From Curvibacter soli (GTDB lineage Bacteria > Pseudomonadota > Gammaproteobacteria > Burkholderiales > Burkholderiaceae_C): DNA of 64,000 bases. Location of the stretch: the NCBI RefSeq assembly GCF_029211125.1, contig NZ_JARGEN010000014.1:69908-133907 (forward strand), in the 5' to 3' direction. The notes beneath the pieces are model-generated. The model searched no databases. It worked only from the letters and a program-made list of their open reading frames with translations, and was not told the origin of the DNA. The translations under genes and the position numbers were made by a program. Every line of letters starts with the position of its first letter. Within the stretch, counting starts at the first letter, position 1. Below are positions 54,950 to 64,000 of the stretch, piece after piece.

Positions 54950-55288
54950 TCAGGCCGCCACACGCGCCGGCATGGTGGCCTTCAGGCTGTCGAGTGAAAC
55001 GTGCTGTCGGCCGTCGGCGTCCTGGAATACCTTGAACACCTTTTCCTGGGCCGGCGTCGATTTCACGAAGTCACCATAGGCCCGCACCAGCAGCGCGCGG
55101 TAGGTGGTGAACATCTGCAGCTCGTCCGCCTGCGCCAGTGGGGTTTCCTGGCGGATGTACTGGAAAAAGCGCTTGAGGATGTGCAGCCGGCTGACGTTGA
55201 GCACCTTCTGGTCGAAGGGTATGGCAAAGAACTGCAGAAAGTCCTCGGCCGAAGAGAGCGCCTTGAGTTGTTGAAGGAAGTCTTCCAT
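54950..55288 (-). CDS. nifW: Nitrogenase-stabilizing/protective protein NifW
   Basis: The 112-residue protein matches NifW: MEDFLQQLKALSSAEDFLQFFAIPFDQKVLNVSRLHILKRFFQYI and later YRALLVRAYGDFVKSTPAQEKVFKVFQ. NifW associates with nitrogenase MoFe protein and helps it mature or resist oxygen. It lies 6 bases after the cysE-like gene and 14 before fixA. Confidence 0.95.
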   Translation of the reverse strand: MEDFLQQLKALSSAEDFLQFFAIPFDQKVLNVSRLHILKRFFQYIRQETPLAQADELQMFTTYRALLVRAYGDFVKSTPAQEKVFKVFQDADGRQHVSLDSLKATMPARVAA

Positions 55289-55294
55289 CGTTGC

Positions 55295-56107
55295 TTACTC
55301 CTCAATGGAGGTTTCAAGAAGGGTTTCGAAGCCGGGTTCGGTGCAGCGGCCGTCGCAGGCGCCGCAAGCCGCTTCGGGCGTGGCGATGGGCAGGGCAGCC
55401 TGTGACTGCTGCGTCCGCTCCAGTTGCGCCACCCGCTCGAGCAGGCAGGCAATCGCCTTGCCGACGGGGTCGGGGATCAGGTGATGGTCGAGGTCGAAGC
55501 CGTGCGTGGTGCGCCGCCGCGGCGCCACCACGCGCCCTGGAATGCCCACCACGGTGGCGTCGGCAGGCACCGGGTCGATCACCACGGAGTTCGCTGCGAT
55601 GCGTGCGCGGTCTCCGACCAGGATGGGTCCGAGGATCTTGGCGCCAGCGCCGACCACCACGCGGTCGCCCAGCGTGGGGTGGCGCTTGCCGGCGGTCCAG
55701 GTCGTCCCGCCCAGCGTCACGCCATGGTAGAGCGTCACGTCCTGGCCGATCTCGGCGGTCTCGCCGATGACGACGCAGGACCCATGGTCGATGAAAAAGC
55801 GCGCCCCGATGCGGGCACCGGGGTGGATGTCCACCTGCGTCAGCCAGCGCGCGAAAAAGGATATCCAGCGCGGCAGGTAGCGCCAGCCGCGGCGCCAGAG
55901 TGCATGCGCCATGCGATGCAGCGCGATCGCCTGCACACCCGGATAGATGGTCCACGCCTCGAGCAGGCTGCGTGCCGCCGGGTCGCGTTCGAGCACGCAG
56001 CGCACGTCCCCGCGCAACAATGTCCACCAGGAAGGCCGGCGTTCGTCCTGTGCGCTGACAGGCAATGCGGCCGAGGCTTCGGTTTTCGAGTTCATGTCGG
56101 ATCTCAT
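55295..56107 (-). CDS. cysE: Serine O-acetyltransferase, nif-associated (NifP/CysE)
   Basis: The 270-residue protein has a left-handed beta-helix of hexapeptide repeats ([41 protein letters not shown]...) typical of CysE; the HGSCVVIGE and YHGVTLGG segments carry active-site residues. It makes O-acetylserine for the cysteine used by NifS in Fe-S cluster synthesis. Embedded between nifV and nifW, it is the gene called nifP or cysE1 in other diazotrophs. A Cys-rich tail (ACGACDGRC) follows the enzyme domain. The start overlaps the nifV stop. Confidence 0.9.
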   Translation of the reverse strand: MRSDMNSKTEASAALPVSAQDERRPSWWTLLRGDVRCVLERDPAARSLLEAWTIYPGVQAIALHRMAHALWRRGWRYLPRWISFFARWLTQVDIHPGARIGARFFIDHGSCVVIGETAEIGQDVTLYHGVTLGGTTWTAGKRHPTLGDRVVVGAGAKILGPILVGDRARIAANSVVIDPVPADATVVGIPGRVVAPRRRTTHGFDLDHHLIPDPVGKAIACLLERVAQLERTQQSQAALPIATPEAACGACDGRCTEPGFETLLETSIEE

Positions 56108-57243
56108 GCCGTCACGCAGTCGCCGTGCGCAGCGCGCAGGAAGCGCCGCAGGTCGTCGGGGGTGGGCTCCCGCTTGGTGCGCATTGCGTGGTCGCGGATC
56201 TGCGCAAGCAGCCGGCCCGTGAGTGCGTCGTCGTCGAGCGCAACGCCCAGCGCACCGTAGGCTTGTCGCACGGCCTGCGAGCCTGAATGCTTGCCCAGCA
56301 CGGTGCGCCGCTCGCGGCCCAGTTCCGCGGGGTCGAAGCTTTCATAGGTCGAGGCGTTCTTGAGCAGGCCGTCGATGTGGATGCCGGACTCGTGGGTGAA
56401 GACGGCTTCACCGACGATGCTCTTGTTGAAGGCCACTCGGCGGCCCGATGCCTTCTCCACCATGCGGGAGATGGCCACCAGCGCCTGTGTCTGCACGCCG
56501 GTGTCCGCATGGTGCAGGTGACGAACGCCCATCACGACTTCTTCCAGCGCTGCGTTGCCCGCGCGCTCGCCCAGGCCGTTGATGGTGGTGTTGGCGTGCG
56601 TGGCGCCGGCGCGCAGTGCTGCCAGCGTGTTGGCAGTGGCCAGGCCGAGGTCGTTGTGAGCGTGGATCTCGATCTCCATGTCGACCGCGTCGCGCAGATG
56701 CGCGATGGCCTCGTAGGTGGTAAACGGATCGAGCACGCCCAGCGTGTCCGCGAAGCGCACGCGGCTGGCGCCACAGGCCTCGGCGCGCCGGGCGACCTGG
56801 GCCAGGAATTCACCCTCGGCGCGCGAGGCATCCTCGGCGCCGAACGAAATCTTGCGGCCGGTGCTGGCCGCGGCCTCGATCACGCGCGTGACCTGTGCCA
56901 GCACCCATTCACGCGACTGGCGCAGCTTGTGGCGCAGGTGGATGTCCGACACCGACATCGAGAGATGAATGATGTCGGCTTTGCAGCGCATGGCGCTCGC
57001 CAGGTCGGCATCGGTCAGGCGGCCCCAGACCATCAGGGAAGCATCGAGTTGGAGAGCGGCGATGGCATTGATGCAGTCGATCTCGGCCTCGCCCATGGCC
57101 GGGATGCCGATCTCCATTTCCCTGATGCCCGCAGCGGCGAGTGCCGTGGCGATGGCGCATTTCTCATCGACCGTGAATGCCACCCCGGCGGTCTGCTCTC
57201 CGTCGCGCAGCGTGGTGTCGTTGATGATGGGATGCGATGACAT
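56104..57243 (-). CDS. nifV: Homocitrate synthase NifV
   Basis: The 379-residue enzyme condenses acetyl-CoA and 2-oxoglutarate to homocitrate, the organic ligand of the FeMo-cofactor. The DRE-TIM motif [17 protein letters not shown] is at residues 7-23, and [40 protein letters not shown] provides metal ligands. AAGGA lies 9 bases before ATG 57243. It is the first gene of nifV-cysE-nifW-fixABCX and is preceded by a sigma-54 promoter and NifA site. Confidence 0.94.
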   Translation of the reverse strand: MSSHPIINDTTLRDGEQTAGVAFTVDEKCAIATALAAAGIREMEIGIPAMGEAEIDCINAIAALQLDASLMVWGRLTDADLASAMRCKADIIHLSMSVSDIHLRHKLRQSREWVLAQVTRVIEAAASTGRKISFGAEDASRAEGEFLAQVARRAEACGASRVRFADTLGVLDPFTTYEAIAHLRDAVDMEIEIHAHNDLGLATANTLAALRAGATHANTTINGLGERAGNAALEEVVMGVRHLHHADTGVQTQALVAISRMVEKASGRRVAFNKSIVGEAVFTHESGIHIDGLLKNASTYESFDPAELGRERRTVLGKHSGSQAVRQAYGALGVALDDDALTGRLLAQIRDHAMRTKREPTPDDLRRFLRAAHGDCVTA

Positions 57244-57269
57244 GGTGGGACGTCCTTTCCCTCCATGAC

Positions 57270-57284
57270 GCAAAGTGCATGCCA
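57270..57284 (-). promoter_or_regulatory. Sigma-54 (-24/-12) promoter of nifV
   Basis: On the minus strand the sequence TGGCATGCACTTTGC matches the RpoN consensus TGGCAC-N5-TTGC with the correct spacing and one change. The expected start of transcription lies about 12 bases downstream, leaving a short leader of about 16 bases with an AAGGA site before the nifV ATG. Confidence 0.85.
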
Positions 57285-57388
57285 CTGTCCGCAGGTGCCG
57301 GATGACGCCTGAAATACGGGCTGCAAGGTCCGTTTGTCGGGTATCAGGCCGCCATCACAGGCACGGCGGTATCGGAAGCTGTCGGGAA

Positions 57389-57404
57389 TGTGCTGTTTCG
57401 AACA
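57389..57404 (-). promoter_or_regulatory. NifA upstream activator sequence (TGT-N10-ACA)
   Basis: TGT at 57389-57391 and ACA at 57402-57404 are separated by exactly 10 bases, the NifA binding consensus. It lies 105 bases upstream of the -24 element, in the usual range for enhancer-type activation with IHF-assisted looping. Confidence 0.75.
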
Positions 57405-57446
57405 GAGCCTCGGCAGTGCGCTCTGCCGTTTCTAGGTTGAACACTG

Positions 57447-57612
57447 CTAGTGCAGTGTTCGATGCTTGGCGGCACAAATAAAAGCGATGCGTTGTGGCGC
57501 AGGGCAAGGCGCAAACCACAGCGATAGCCGTAGCTATCGCGAGGATTTGCAACGCCGCCATGCGGCAAAAGGCGCGGTTTCATGTGCTGCTTAGCGTTGA
57601 ACACTGCACTAG
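57447..57612 (-). mobile_element. Palindromic MITE-like element, copy 3, with terminal inverted repeats
   Basis: The 166-base element begins CTAGTGCAGTGTTC and ends with the exact reverse complement GAACACTGCACTAG; weaker pairing continues inward for another 25 bases or so. Its centre, GCGATAGC-CGTA-GCTATCGC (57521-57540), coincides with the element midpoint. The core flanks GCAAGGCGCAAACCAC and GCGAGGATTTGCAACGC match copies 1 and 2. An additional GTTGAACACTG abuts the left end, so a second end may be nested there. The right end provides the stop codon of the transporter gene. No transposase is encoded. Confidence 0.72.
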
Positions 57613-58628
57613 GGGTCGCGCCTGGAGCGGAACGCCAGCCAGCCCGCCACTGCGGTGAAGCTGACGACGATGGCCACCACGACCCAGAAGCCATAGGGGT
57701 CCTGCGCCAGCGGCACGCCACCCACGTTCATGCCCAGCAGGCCGGCGATGATGTTGATGGGCAGGGCCAGCACCGTCACCACGGTCAGCACGAACAGGCT
57801 GCGGCTGTTGTCTTCGTTCACGGCGGCGGCGATCTCTTCCTGCAGCAGCTTGATGCGCTCCTGCAGCGACGCCATGTCGCGCAGTACGACCGAGAACTCC
57901 TCGGTGGCGCCGCGCAGTTCCTGCGTATCCGGCGCCGCCACCCAGTCCGGCGGGTGCTGCAGCAGCCGAAACAGCGCCGCCGGCTCGGGCGCCAGCAGCC
58001 GCTGCAGGCGCACCAGCAGGCGGCGCAGCACGCCCAGCCGCGCGCGCCGGTATTCAAGCCGCCCGGCCAGCAGGGCGTCCTCGATGTCATCCACCTTGCG
58101 CGTGACGCCGCGCACGATCTCCACCAGCACATCGGCCTGCGCGCGCATCAGGCGCTCCAGCATTTCCATGGGCGAGTGCAGCACCTCGCCGCTGCGCGCC
58201 ATGGTGCGCAGCTCGTCCACCGAGCGCAGCGGCTGCTGGCGCGCCGTGACCACCAGGCGCGGGCCGACGGCGATCCACAGCGTGGCGGTGTCGGATGGCT
58301 CGAACGAGAAGTCGAAGCGCACATCGTTGACGACCGCCGTGAGCCAGTCGCCGGCGCGTTCGATGCGAGTGGAATGCAGCCCCTCGTGGAGCATGGCGTA
58401 GAACTCTTCGGGCAGGCCCGCGTGGCGCAGCAGCCAGCGCTCCGCCGCCGCATGCGCGAGGTTGAAGTGCAGCCAGGCGAAGCCTTTGCCAGTATCGCCC
58501 AGCCAGGTCGTGGCTTCGTCCGAGCCGAGTGCCGCGGCCCGTTCGCCGGGAAGGAAGAGGTAGCCACAGACCAGGCCGGCGGCATCGGCGCCGTAGCGGT
58601 GGGCGTCGGAAGAAATTGCGGATGCCAT
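57609..58628 (-). CDS. CorA/ZntB-family divalent cation transporter
   Basis: The 339-residue protein has a large cytoplasmic N-terminal domain, a long helical stalk and two C-terminal membrane helices (LFVLTVVTVLALPINIIAGLLGMN and FWVVVAIVVSFTAVAGWLAF) with the GMN signature in LLGMNVGGVPL. The sequence after GMN and the stalk resemble ZntB, a zinc transporter, more than magnesium CorA. Its TAG stop lies within the terminal repeat of the adjacent palindromic element, so the last residues may have been altered by insertion. Confidence 0.85.
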   Translation of the reverse strand: MASAISSDAHRYGADAAGLVCGYLFLPGERAAALGSDEATTWLGDTGKGFAWLHFNLAHAAAERWLLRHAGLPEEFYAMLHEGLHSTRIERAGDWLTAVVNDVRFDFSFEPSDTATLWIAVGPRLVVTARQQPLRSVDELRTMARSGEVLHSPMEMLERLMRAQADVLVEIVRGVTRKVDDIEDALLAGRLEYRRARLGVLRRLLVRLQRLLAPEPAALFRLLQHPPDWVAAPDTQELRGATEEFSVVLRDMASLQERIKLLQEEIAAAVNEDNSRSLFVLTVVTVLALPINIIAGLLGMNVGGVPLAQDPYGFWVVVAIVVSFTAVAGWLAFRSRRDP

Positions 58629-58638
58629 GGTGGATATG

Positions 58639-58671
58639 AAAAGAGCCGGCAGCTTGGGGCTGTCGGCTCTT
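58639..58671 (-). terminator. Terminator of clpA
   Basis: AAGAGCCGACAGC and GCTGCCGGCTCTT form a 13-bp stem with one G-T pair and a 5-base loop; on the minus strand TTTTC follows. It lies between the clpA stop and the start of the transporter gene. Confidence 0.9.
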
Positions 58672-58688
58672 GGTGTGAAGTGCGGGCT

Positions 58689-61013
<2,325 letters not shown>

Positions 61014-61069
61014 GAGATTTCCTTTGCCTTGCTGTGGATGATGGGACTCTATTTCGTTGCGAAAACCCG

Positions 61070-61429
61070 TTATTCGACAGGTTCGCTGACACATTGCAGC
61101 GGGTGGCCCGCCTTGTTGGCCGCGTCGAGCACTTGTTCTACCTTGGTGGATGCCACATCGCGCGAATACACGCCGCACACGCCCCTGCCGTCGAGGTGGA
61201 TCTTGAGCATGATCTGCGTGGCCGCCTCACGGTCCTTGTTGAAGAATTCCTGCAAAACAACCACGACGAACTCCATGGGCGTGTAGTCGTCGTTGAGCAT
61301 GACGACCTGGAACATGGGCGGAGGAGCGACGCGCTGCGCACGCCGCTCCATGACGACGGAATCCCCGTCGCCCCCGCCGGGCGGCTGGATGGTGGGCACC
61401 GGCGGTTTCGAGGGAGTTTGGGTGGCCAT
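61070..61429 (-). CDS. clpS: ClpS adaptor protein
   Basis: The 119-residue adaptor delivers N-degron substrates to ClpA. After a disordered Pro/Gly-rich start, it has the ClpS core: [65 protein letters not shown], with the [10 protein letters not shown] motif of the binding pocket. Confidence 0.96.
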   Translation of the reverse strand: MATQTPSKPPVPTIQPPGGGDGDSVVMERRAQRVAPPPMFQVVMLNDDYTPMEFVVVVLQEFFNKDREAATQIMLKIHLDGRGVCGVYSRDVASTKVEQVLDAANKAGHPLQCVSEPVE

Positions 61430-61542
61430 GAAATCTCATTCTAGCGAGCAGCATCGCGGACTGCCTCATGCATGCGAAATGGAGACATTCCTGATGGGTT
61501 CAAGTGGTCAATCGCCTCCGGGCGGCGGATAATTCATGACCC

Positions 61543-64000
61543 CTATTCGTAGGCGATGGCGGCCTGCCCACCATCGGCCTGCGCCATCCAGCCCGCCAGG
61601 GCCTCGTCGGAGGGGAAAAACAGCGCCTGCTCGCCCAGCGCCAGTTCCACCGCTGCGCCCGCACCTTCCGCGGGCATGCGCTGCACCCGCAGCCGCACCG
61701 GCAGGCCGCGCAACAGCGGGCCCTGCCCGGTTTCCTCGCGGCGGGGCGGAAACTCCTTCACCAGCCGCGCCACGTCGGGCGCGCGACCGTTGACCGCCAC
61801 GCGCAGGTACTTGCCGAAGCGGCAGCGCGCCGTGGGCAGGTCCCACACCTGCTGCACCATGAACCGCGCCTCGAAGCCGCCGCGCGCGGGCTGCAGCCGG
61901 CCGCTCACGACGACGAGTTCGTCGTCCTTCAACTGGCTGCGGTGGGCATTGAGCACCGCTTCGTCGGCCACGGCGTCGATGGAGGCCGACTTGTCGTCTA
62001 GTGTGAAGATCGCCAGCTTGCCGCGCTGGCCGTTGATGACGCGCAGGCCGCTCACGATGCCGGCCAGTGTCTGCGGCTCGCGGCTGTCGATCAGTTCGTC
62101 CACGCGGCGGCGCACGAAGCCGCGCACCTCGCGCTCCACCTCGTCGAACAGGTGGCCCGACAGGTAAAAGCCCACGGCGGTCTTCTCGTGCGTCAGGCGC
62201 TCGCGCACGCGCCAGGGCGTGACCTGCGCCAGTTCGGGCTCCTGCGTGCTGGAGCCCACAGCGTCGTCGCCCATCATGTCGAACAGCCCGCCTTGGTTGG
62301 CGTTGGATTGGGTGGCGGCGGCGAACTCGAACGCCAGGTCGATCGATGCGGCAAGCGCCGCGCGGTTCCGATGGATGGAATCGAACGCGCCGGCCTTGAT
62401 GAGCGCCTCCACCGTGCGCTTGTTGATGCGGGCGCGGTCCACGCGCACGCAGAAGTCGAACAGGCTCTTGAACGGGCCGCCCTCCTGCCGCGCCGCCACG
62501 ACCGCCTCGATTGCCTGCTGGCCCGTGCCCTTGACGGCACCCAGGCCATAGCGGATGACCTTGTCGGTCACGGGCTCGAAGCGGTAGTTGCCGCGATTCA
62601 CATCCGGCGGCTCGAAGCTCATGCCGAAATGCCTGACCGCATCCTCGTACAGCACCTTGAGCTTGTCGGTGTCGTCCATTTCCACGGTCATGTTGGCGCA
62701 GTAGAACTCCGCCGTGTAGTGCACCTTGAGCCAGGCCGTGTGGTAGGCCAGCAGCGAATAGGCGGCGGCATGCGACTTGTTGAAGCCGTAGCCGGCGAAC
62801 TTCTCCATCAGGTTGAACACTTCATCGGCCTTCTCCCTGCCGATGCCGTTCTTCGCGGCGCCTTCGCGGAAGATCTCGCGGTGCTGGGCCATTTCCTCGG
62901 CCTTCTTCTTGCCCATGGCGCGGCGCAGCAGGTCGGCGCCGCCCAGGCTGTAGCCGCCCAGCACCTGCGCGGTCTGCATCACCTGCTCCTGATAGACCAT
63001 GATTCCGTAGGTCTCGGACAGCACTTTCTCGACCAGCGGGTGCGGGTACTCGACGCCCTCCTTGCCGTGCTTGCGGTTCACGAAGCTCGGGATCAGGTCC
63101 ATCGGACCCGGCCGGTACAGCGCGTTCAGGGCGATCAGGTCTTCCAGCCGGCTCGGCTTGGCCTCCTTGAGCATGCCCTGCATGCCGCGCGATTCGAACT
63201 GGAACACCGCCTCGGTCTTGCCCTCCTGGAACAGCGTGTAGGTGGGCTGGTCGTCGAGCGGAATGTTCTCGAACGCGAAGTCCTCCTGCCCCTTGTGGCG
63301 CTTGGCAATGAATTCCTTGGCGATCTCCAGGATGGTCAGCGTGGCCAGGCCCAGGAAGTCGAACTTCACCAGGCCCACGGCCTCCACGTCGTCCTTGTCG
63401 TACTGGCTCACCGCCGACTCGCTGCCGGGCTGCTGGTAGAGCGGGCAGAAGTCGGTCAACTTGCCCGGCGCGATCAGCACGCCGCCGGCGTGCATGCCGA
63501 TGTTGCGCGTCATGCCTTCGAGCTTCTGGGCCAGGGTGATGAGGGTGCGCACCTCTTCTTCCTTCTCCAGCCGCTCGGCCAGGATGGGCTCGGCCTTGAT
63601 CGCGTCGGCGATGGTGATGTGCTGGCCCGGCTTGTTGGGGATGAGCTTGCTGATGCCGTCGCAGAAGGTGTAGCTCATGTCGAGCACGCGCCCCACGTCG
63701 CGGATGGCCGCGCGCGCGGCCATGGTGCCGAAGGTGGCGATCTGGCTCACGGCGTTCTTGCCGTACTTGTCCTTCACGTAGTCGATCACGCGGTCGCGGT
63801 TGCCCTGGCAGAAATCGATGTCGAAGTCGGGCATCGACACCCGCTCGGGGTTCAGGAAGCGCTCGAACAGCAGGTTGTACTGCAGCGGGTCCAGATCGGT
63901 GATCTTCAGCGCGTAGGCCACCAGCGAGCCCGCGCCCGAGCCGCGCCCCGGCCCCACCGGGCAGCCGTTCTTCTTGGCCCAGTTGATGAAGTCGCCCACG
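61543..64000 (-). CDS. dnaE: DNA polymerase III alpha subunit, C-terminal 818 residues (runs off the window)
   Basis: The gene extends past the right edge. The visible part starts in the polymerase domain at GDFINWAKKNGCPVGPGRGSGAGSLVAYALKITDLDPLQYNLLFERFLNPERVSMPDFDIDF, with the catalytic aspartates in PDFDIDF. It continues through the beta-binding region and the helix-hairpin-helix domain to a C-terminal OB-fold (LAGIVSGLRVINGQRGKLAIFTLDD). It is the replicative polymerase subunit. I see no terminator in the 113-base gap to clpS. Confidence 0.96.
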   Translation of the reverse strand, partial: VGDFINWAKKNGCPVGPGRGSGAGSLVAYALKITDLDPLQYNLLFERFLNPERVSMPDFDIDFCQGNRDRVIDYVKDKYGKNAVSQIATFGTMAARAAIRDVGRVLDMSYTFCDGISKLIPNKPGQHITIADAIKAEPILAERLEKEEEVRTLITLAQKLEGMTRNIGMHAGGVLIAPGKLTDFCPLYQQPGSESAVSQYDKDDVEAVGLVKFDFLGLATLTILEIAKEFIAKRHKGQEDFAFENIPLDDQPTYTLFQEGKTEAVFQFESRGMQGMLKEAKPSRLEDLIALNALYRPGPMDLIPSFVNRKHGKEGVEYPHPLVEKVLSETYGIMVYQEQVMQTAQVLGGYSLGGADLLRRAMGKKKAEEMAQHREIFREGAAKNGIGREKADEVFNLMEKFAGYGFNKSHAAAYSLLAYHTAWLKVHYTAEFYCANMTVEMDDTDKLKVLYEDAVRHFGMSFEPPDVNRGNYRFEPVTDKVIRYGLGAVKGTGQQAIEAVVAARQEGGPFKSLFDFCVRVDRARINKRTVEALIKAGAFDSIHRNRAALAASIDLAFEFAAATQSNANQGGLFDMMGDDAVGSSTQEPELAQVTPWRVRERLTHEKTAVGFYLSGHLFDEVEREVRGFVRRRVDELIDSREPQTLAGIVSGLRVINGQRGKLAIFTLDDKSASIDAVADEAVLNAHRSQLKDDELVVVSGRLQPARGGFEARFMVQQVWDLPTARCRFGKYLRVAVNGRAPDVARLVKEFPPRREETGQGPLLRGLPVRLRVQRMPAEGAGAAVELALGEQALFFPSDEALAGWMAQADGGQAAIAYE

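Noticed and set aside
57393-57405. CTGTTTCGAACAG as a LexA-type operator
   Set aside because: The spacing (CTGT-N5-ACAG) is too short for the usual CTGT-N8-ACAG, and it overlaps the better supported NifA site.

Overview
The window comes from a high-GC betaproteobacterium, most likely of the family Comamonadaceae. The backbone order gph-ubiG-ompA-gyrA-serC-pheA-tyrA-aroA/cmk-rpsA-ihfB-lapA-lapB, the AroA-Cmk fusion and the interspersed repeats are familiar from Acidovorax, Delftia and relatives. The presence of nifV, nifW and fixABCX says the strain, or a recent ancestor, fixes nitrogen.

Layout. From 1 to 14.5 kb lies housekeeping DNA: gph (partial), ubiG, a group II intron relic sitting just behind the ompA terminator, ompA, then a rightward run gyrA, serC, pheA, tyrA, aroA-cmk, rpsA, ihfB, lapA, lapB and a ComEA-like gene. 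From 14.5 to 57.6 kb lies a block that looks accessory: an IS630 transposase stub, codA, a complete flagellar locus (16.5-51.0 kb) and a leftward nifV-cysE(nifP)-nifW-fixABCX operon (51.2-57.2 kb). A palindromic mobile-looking element marks its right edge. From 57.6 to 64 kb backbone genes resume: a CorA/ZntB-type transporter, clpA, clpS and dnaE (partial).

The flagellar locus is of the lateral (Flag-2/Laf) type. On the minus strand fliEFGHIJ, fliD-fliS-lafD-fliK-fliL-fliA-motA-motB, flgM-flgN-muramidase and flgBCDEFGHIJKL-lafW follow one another; the stretch fliD...motB reproduces the lafBCDEFSTU order. On the plus strand fliMNPQR-flhBA forms the switch and export gate, and flgA diverges from flgB. 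A lateral-type flagellin and a second FliK-like gene lie beyond flhA. There are parts here for a rod, hook, filament, export gate and motor, a dedicated sigma-28/FlgM pair and a proton-type MotAB stator. I see no chemotaxis genes, no flhF/flhG and no lafK-type sigma-54 activator.

The most interesting site is the 718-base divergent gap between fliE and fliM, where lafK would sit in other lateral systems. On the fliE strand it holds a well-conserved cyclic-di-GMP-I (GEMM) riboswitch aptamer, followed by several hairpins, one of which carries an octamer complementary to the aptamer's 3-prime edge. I infer that cyclic di-GMP directly controls the fliE operon of this second flagellum.

The nif/fix operon has a near-consensus sigma-54 promoter and a TGT-N10-ACA NifA box in front of nifV. 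It would supply homocitrate (NifV), O-acetylserine for cysteine and Fe-S clusters (CysE/NifP), a nitrogenase-protecting protein (NifW) and low-potential electrons (FixABCX). Three related palindromic elements, with compensatory changes in their central stem, lie after codA, between fixB and fixC, and behind the transporter gene.
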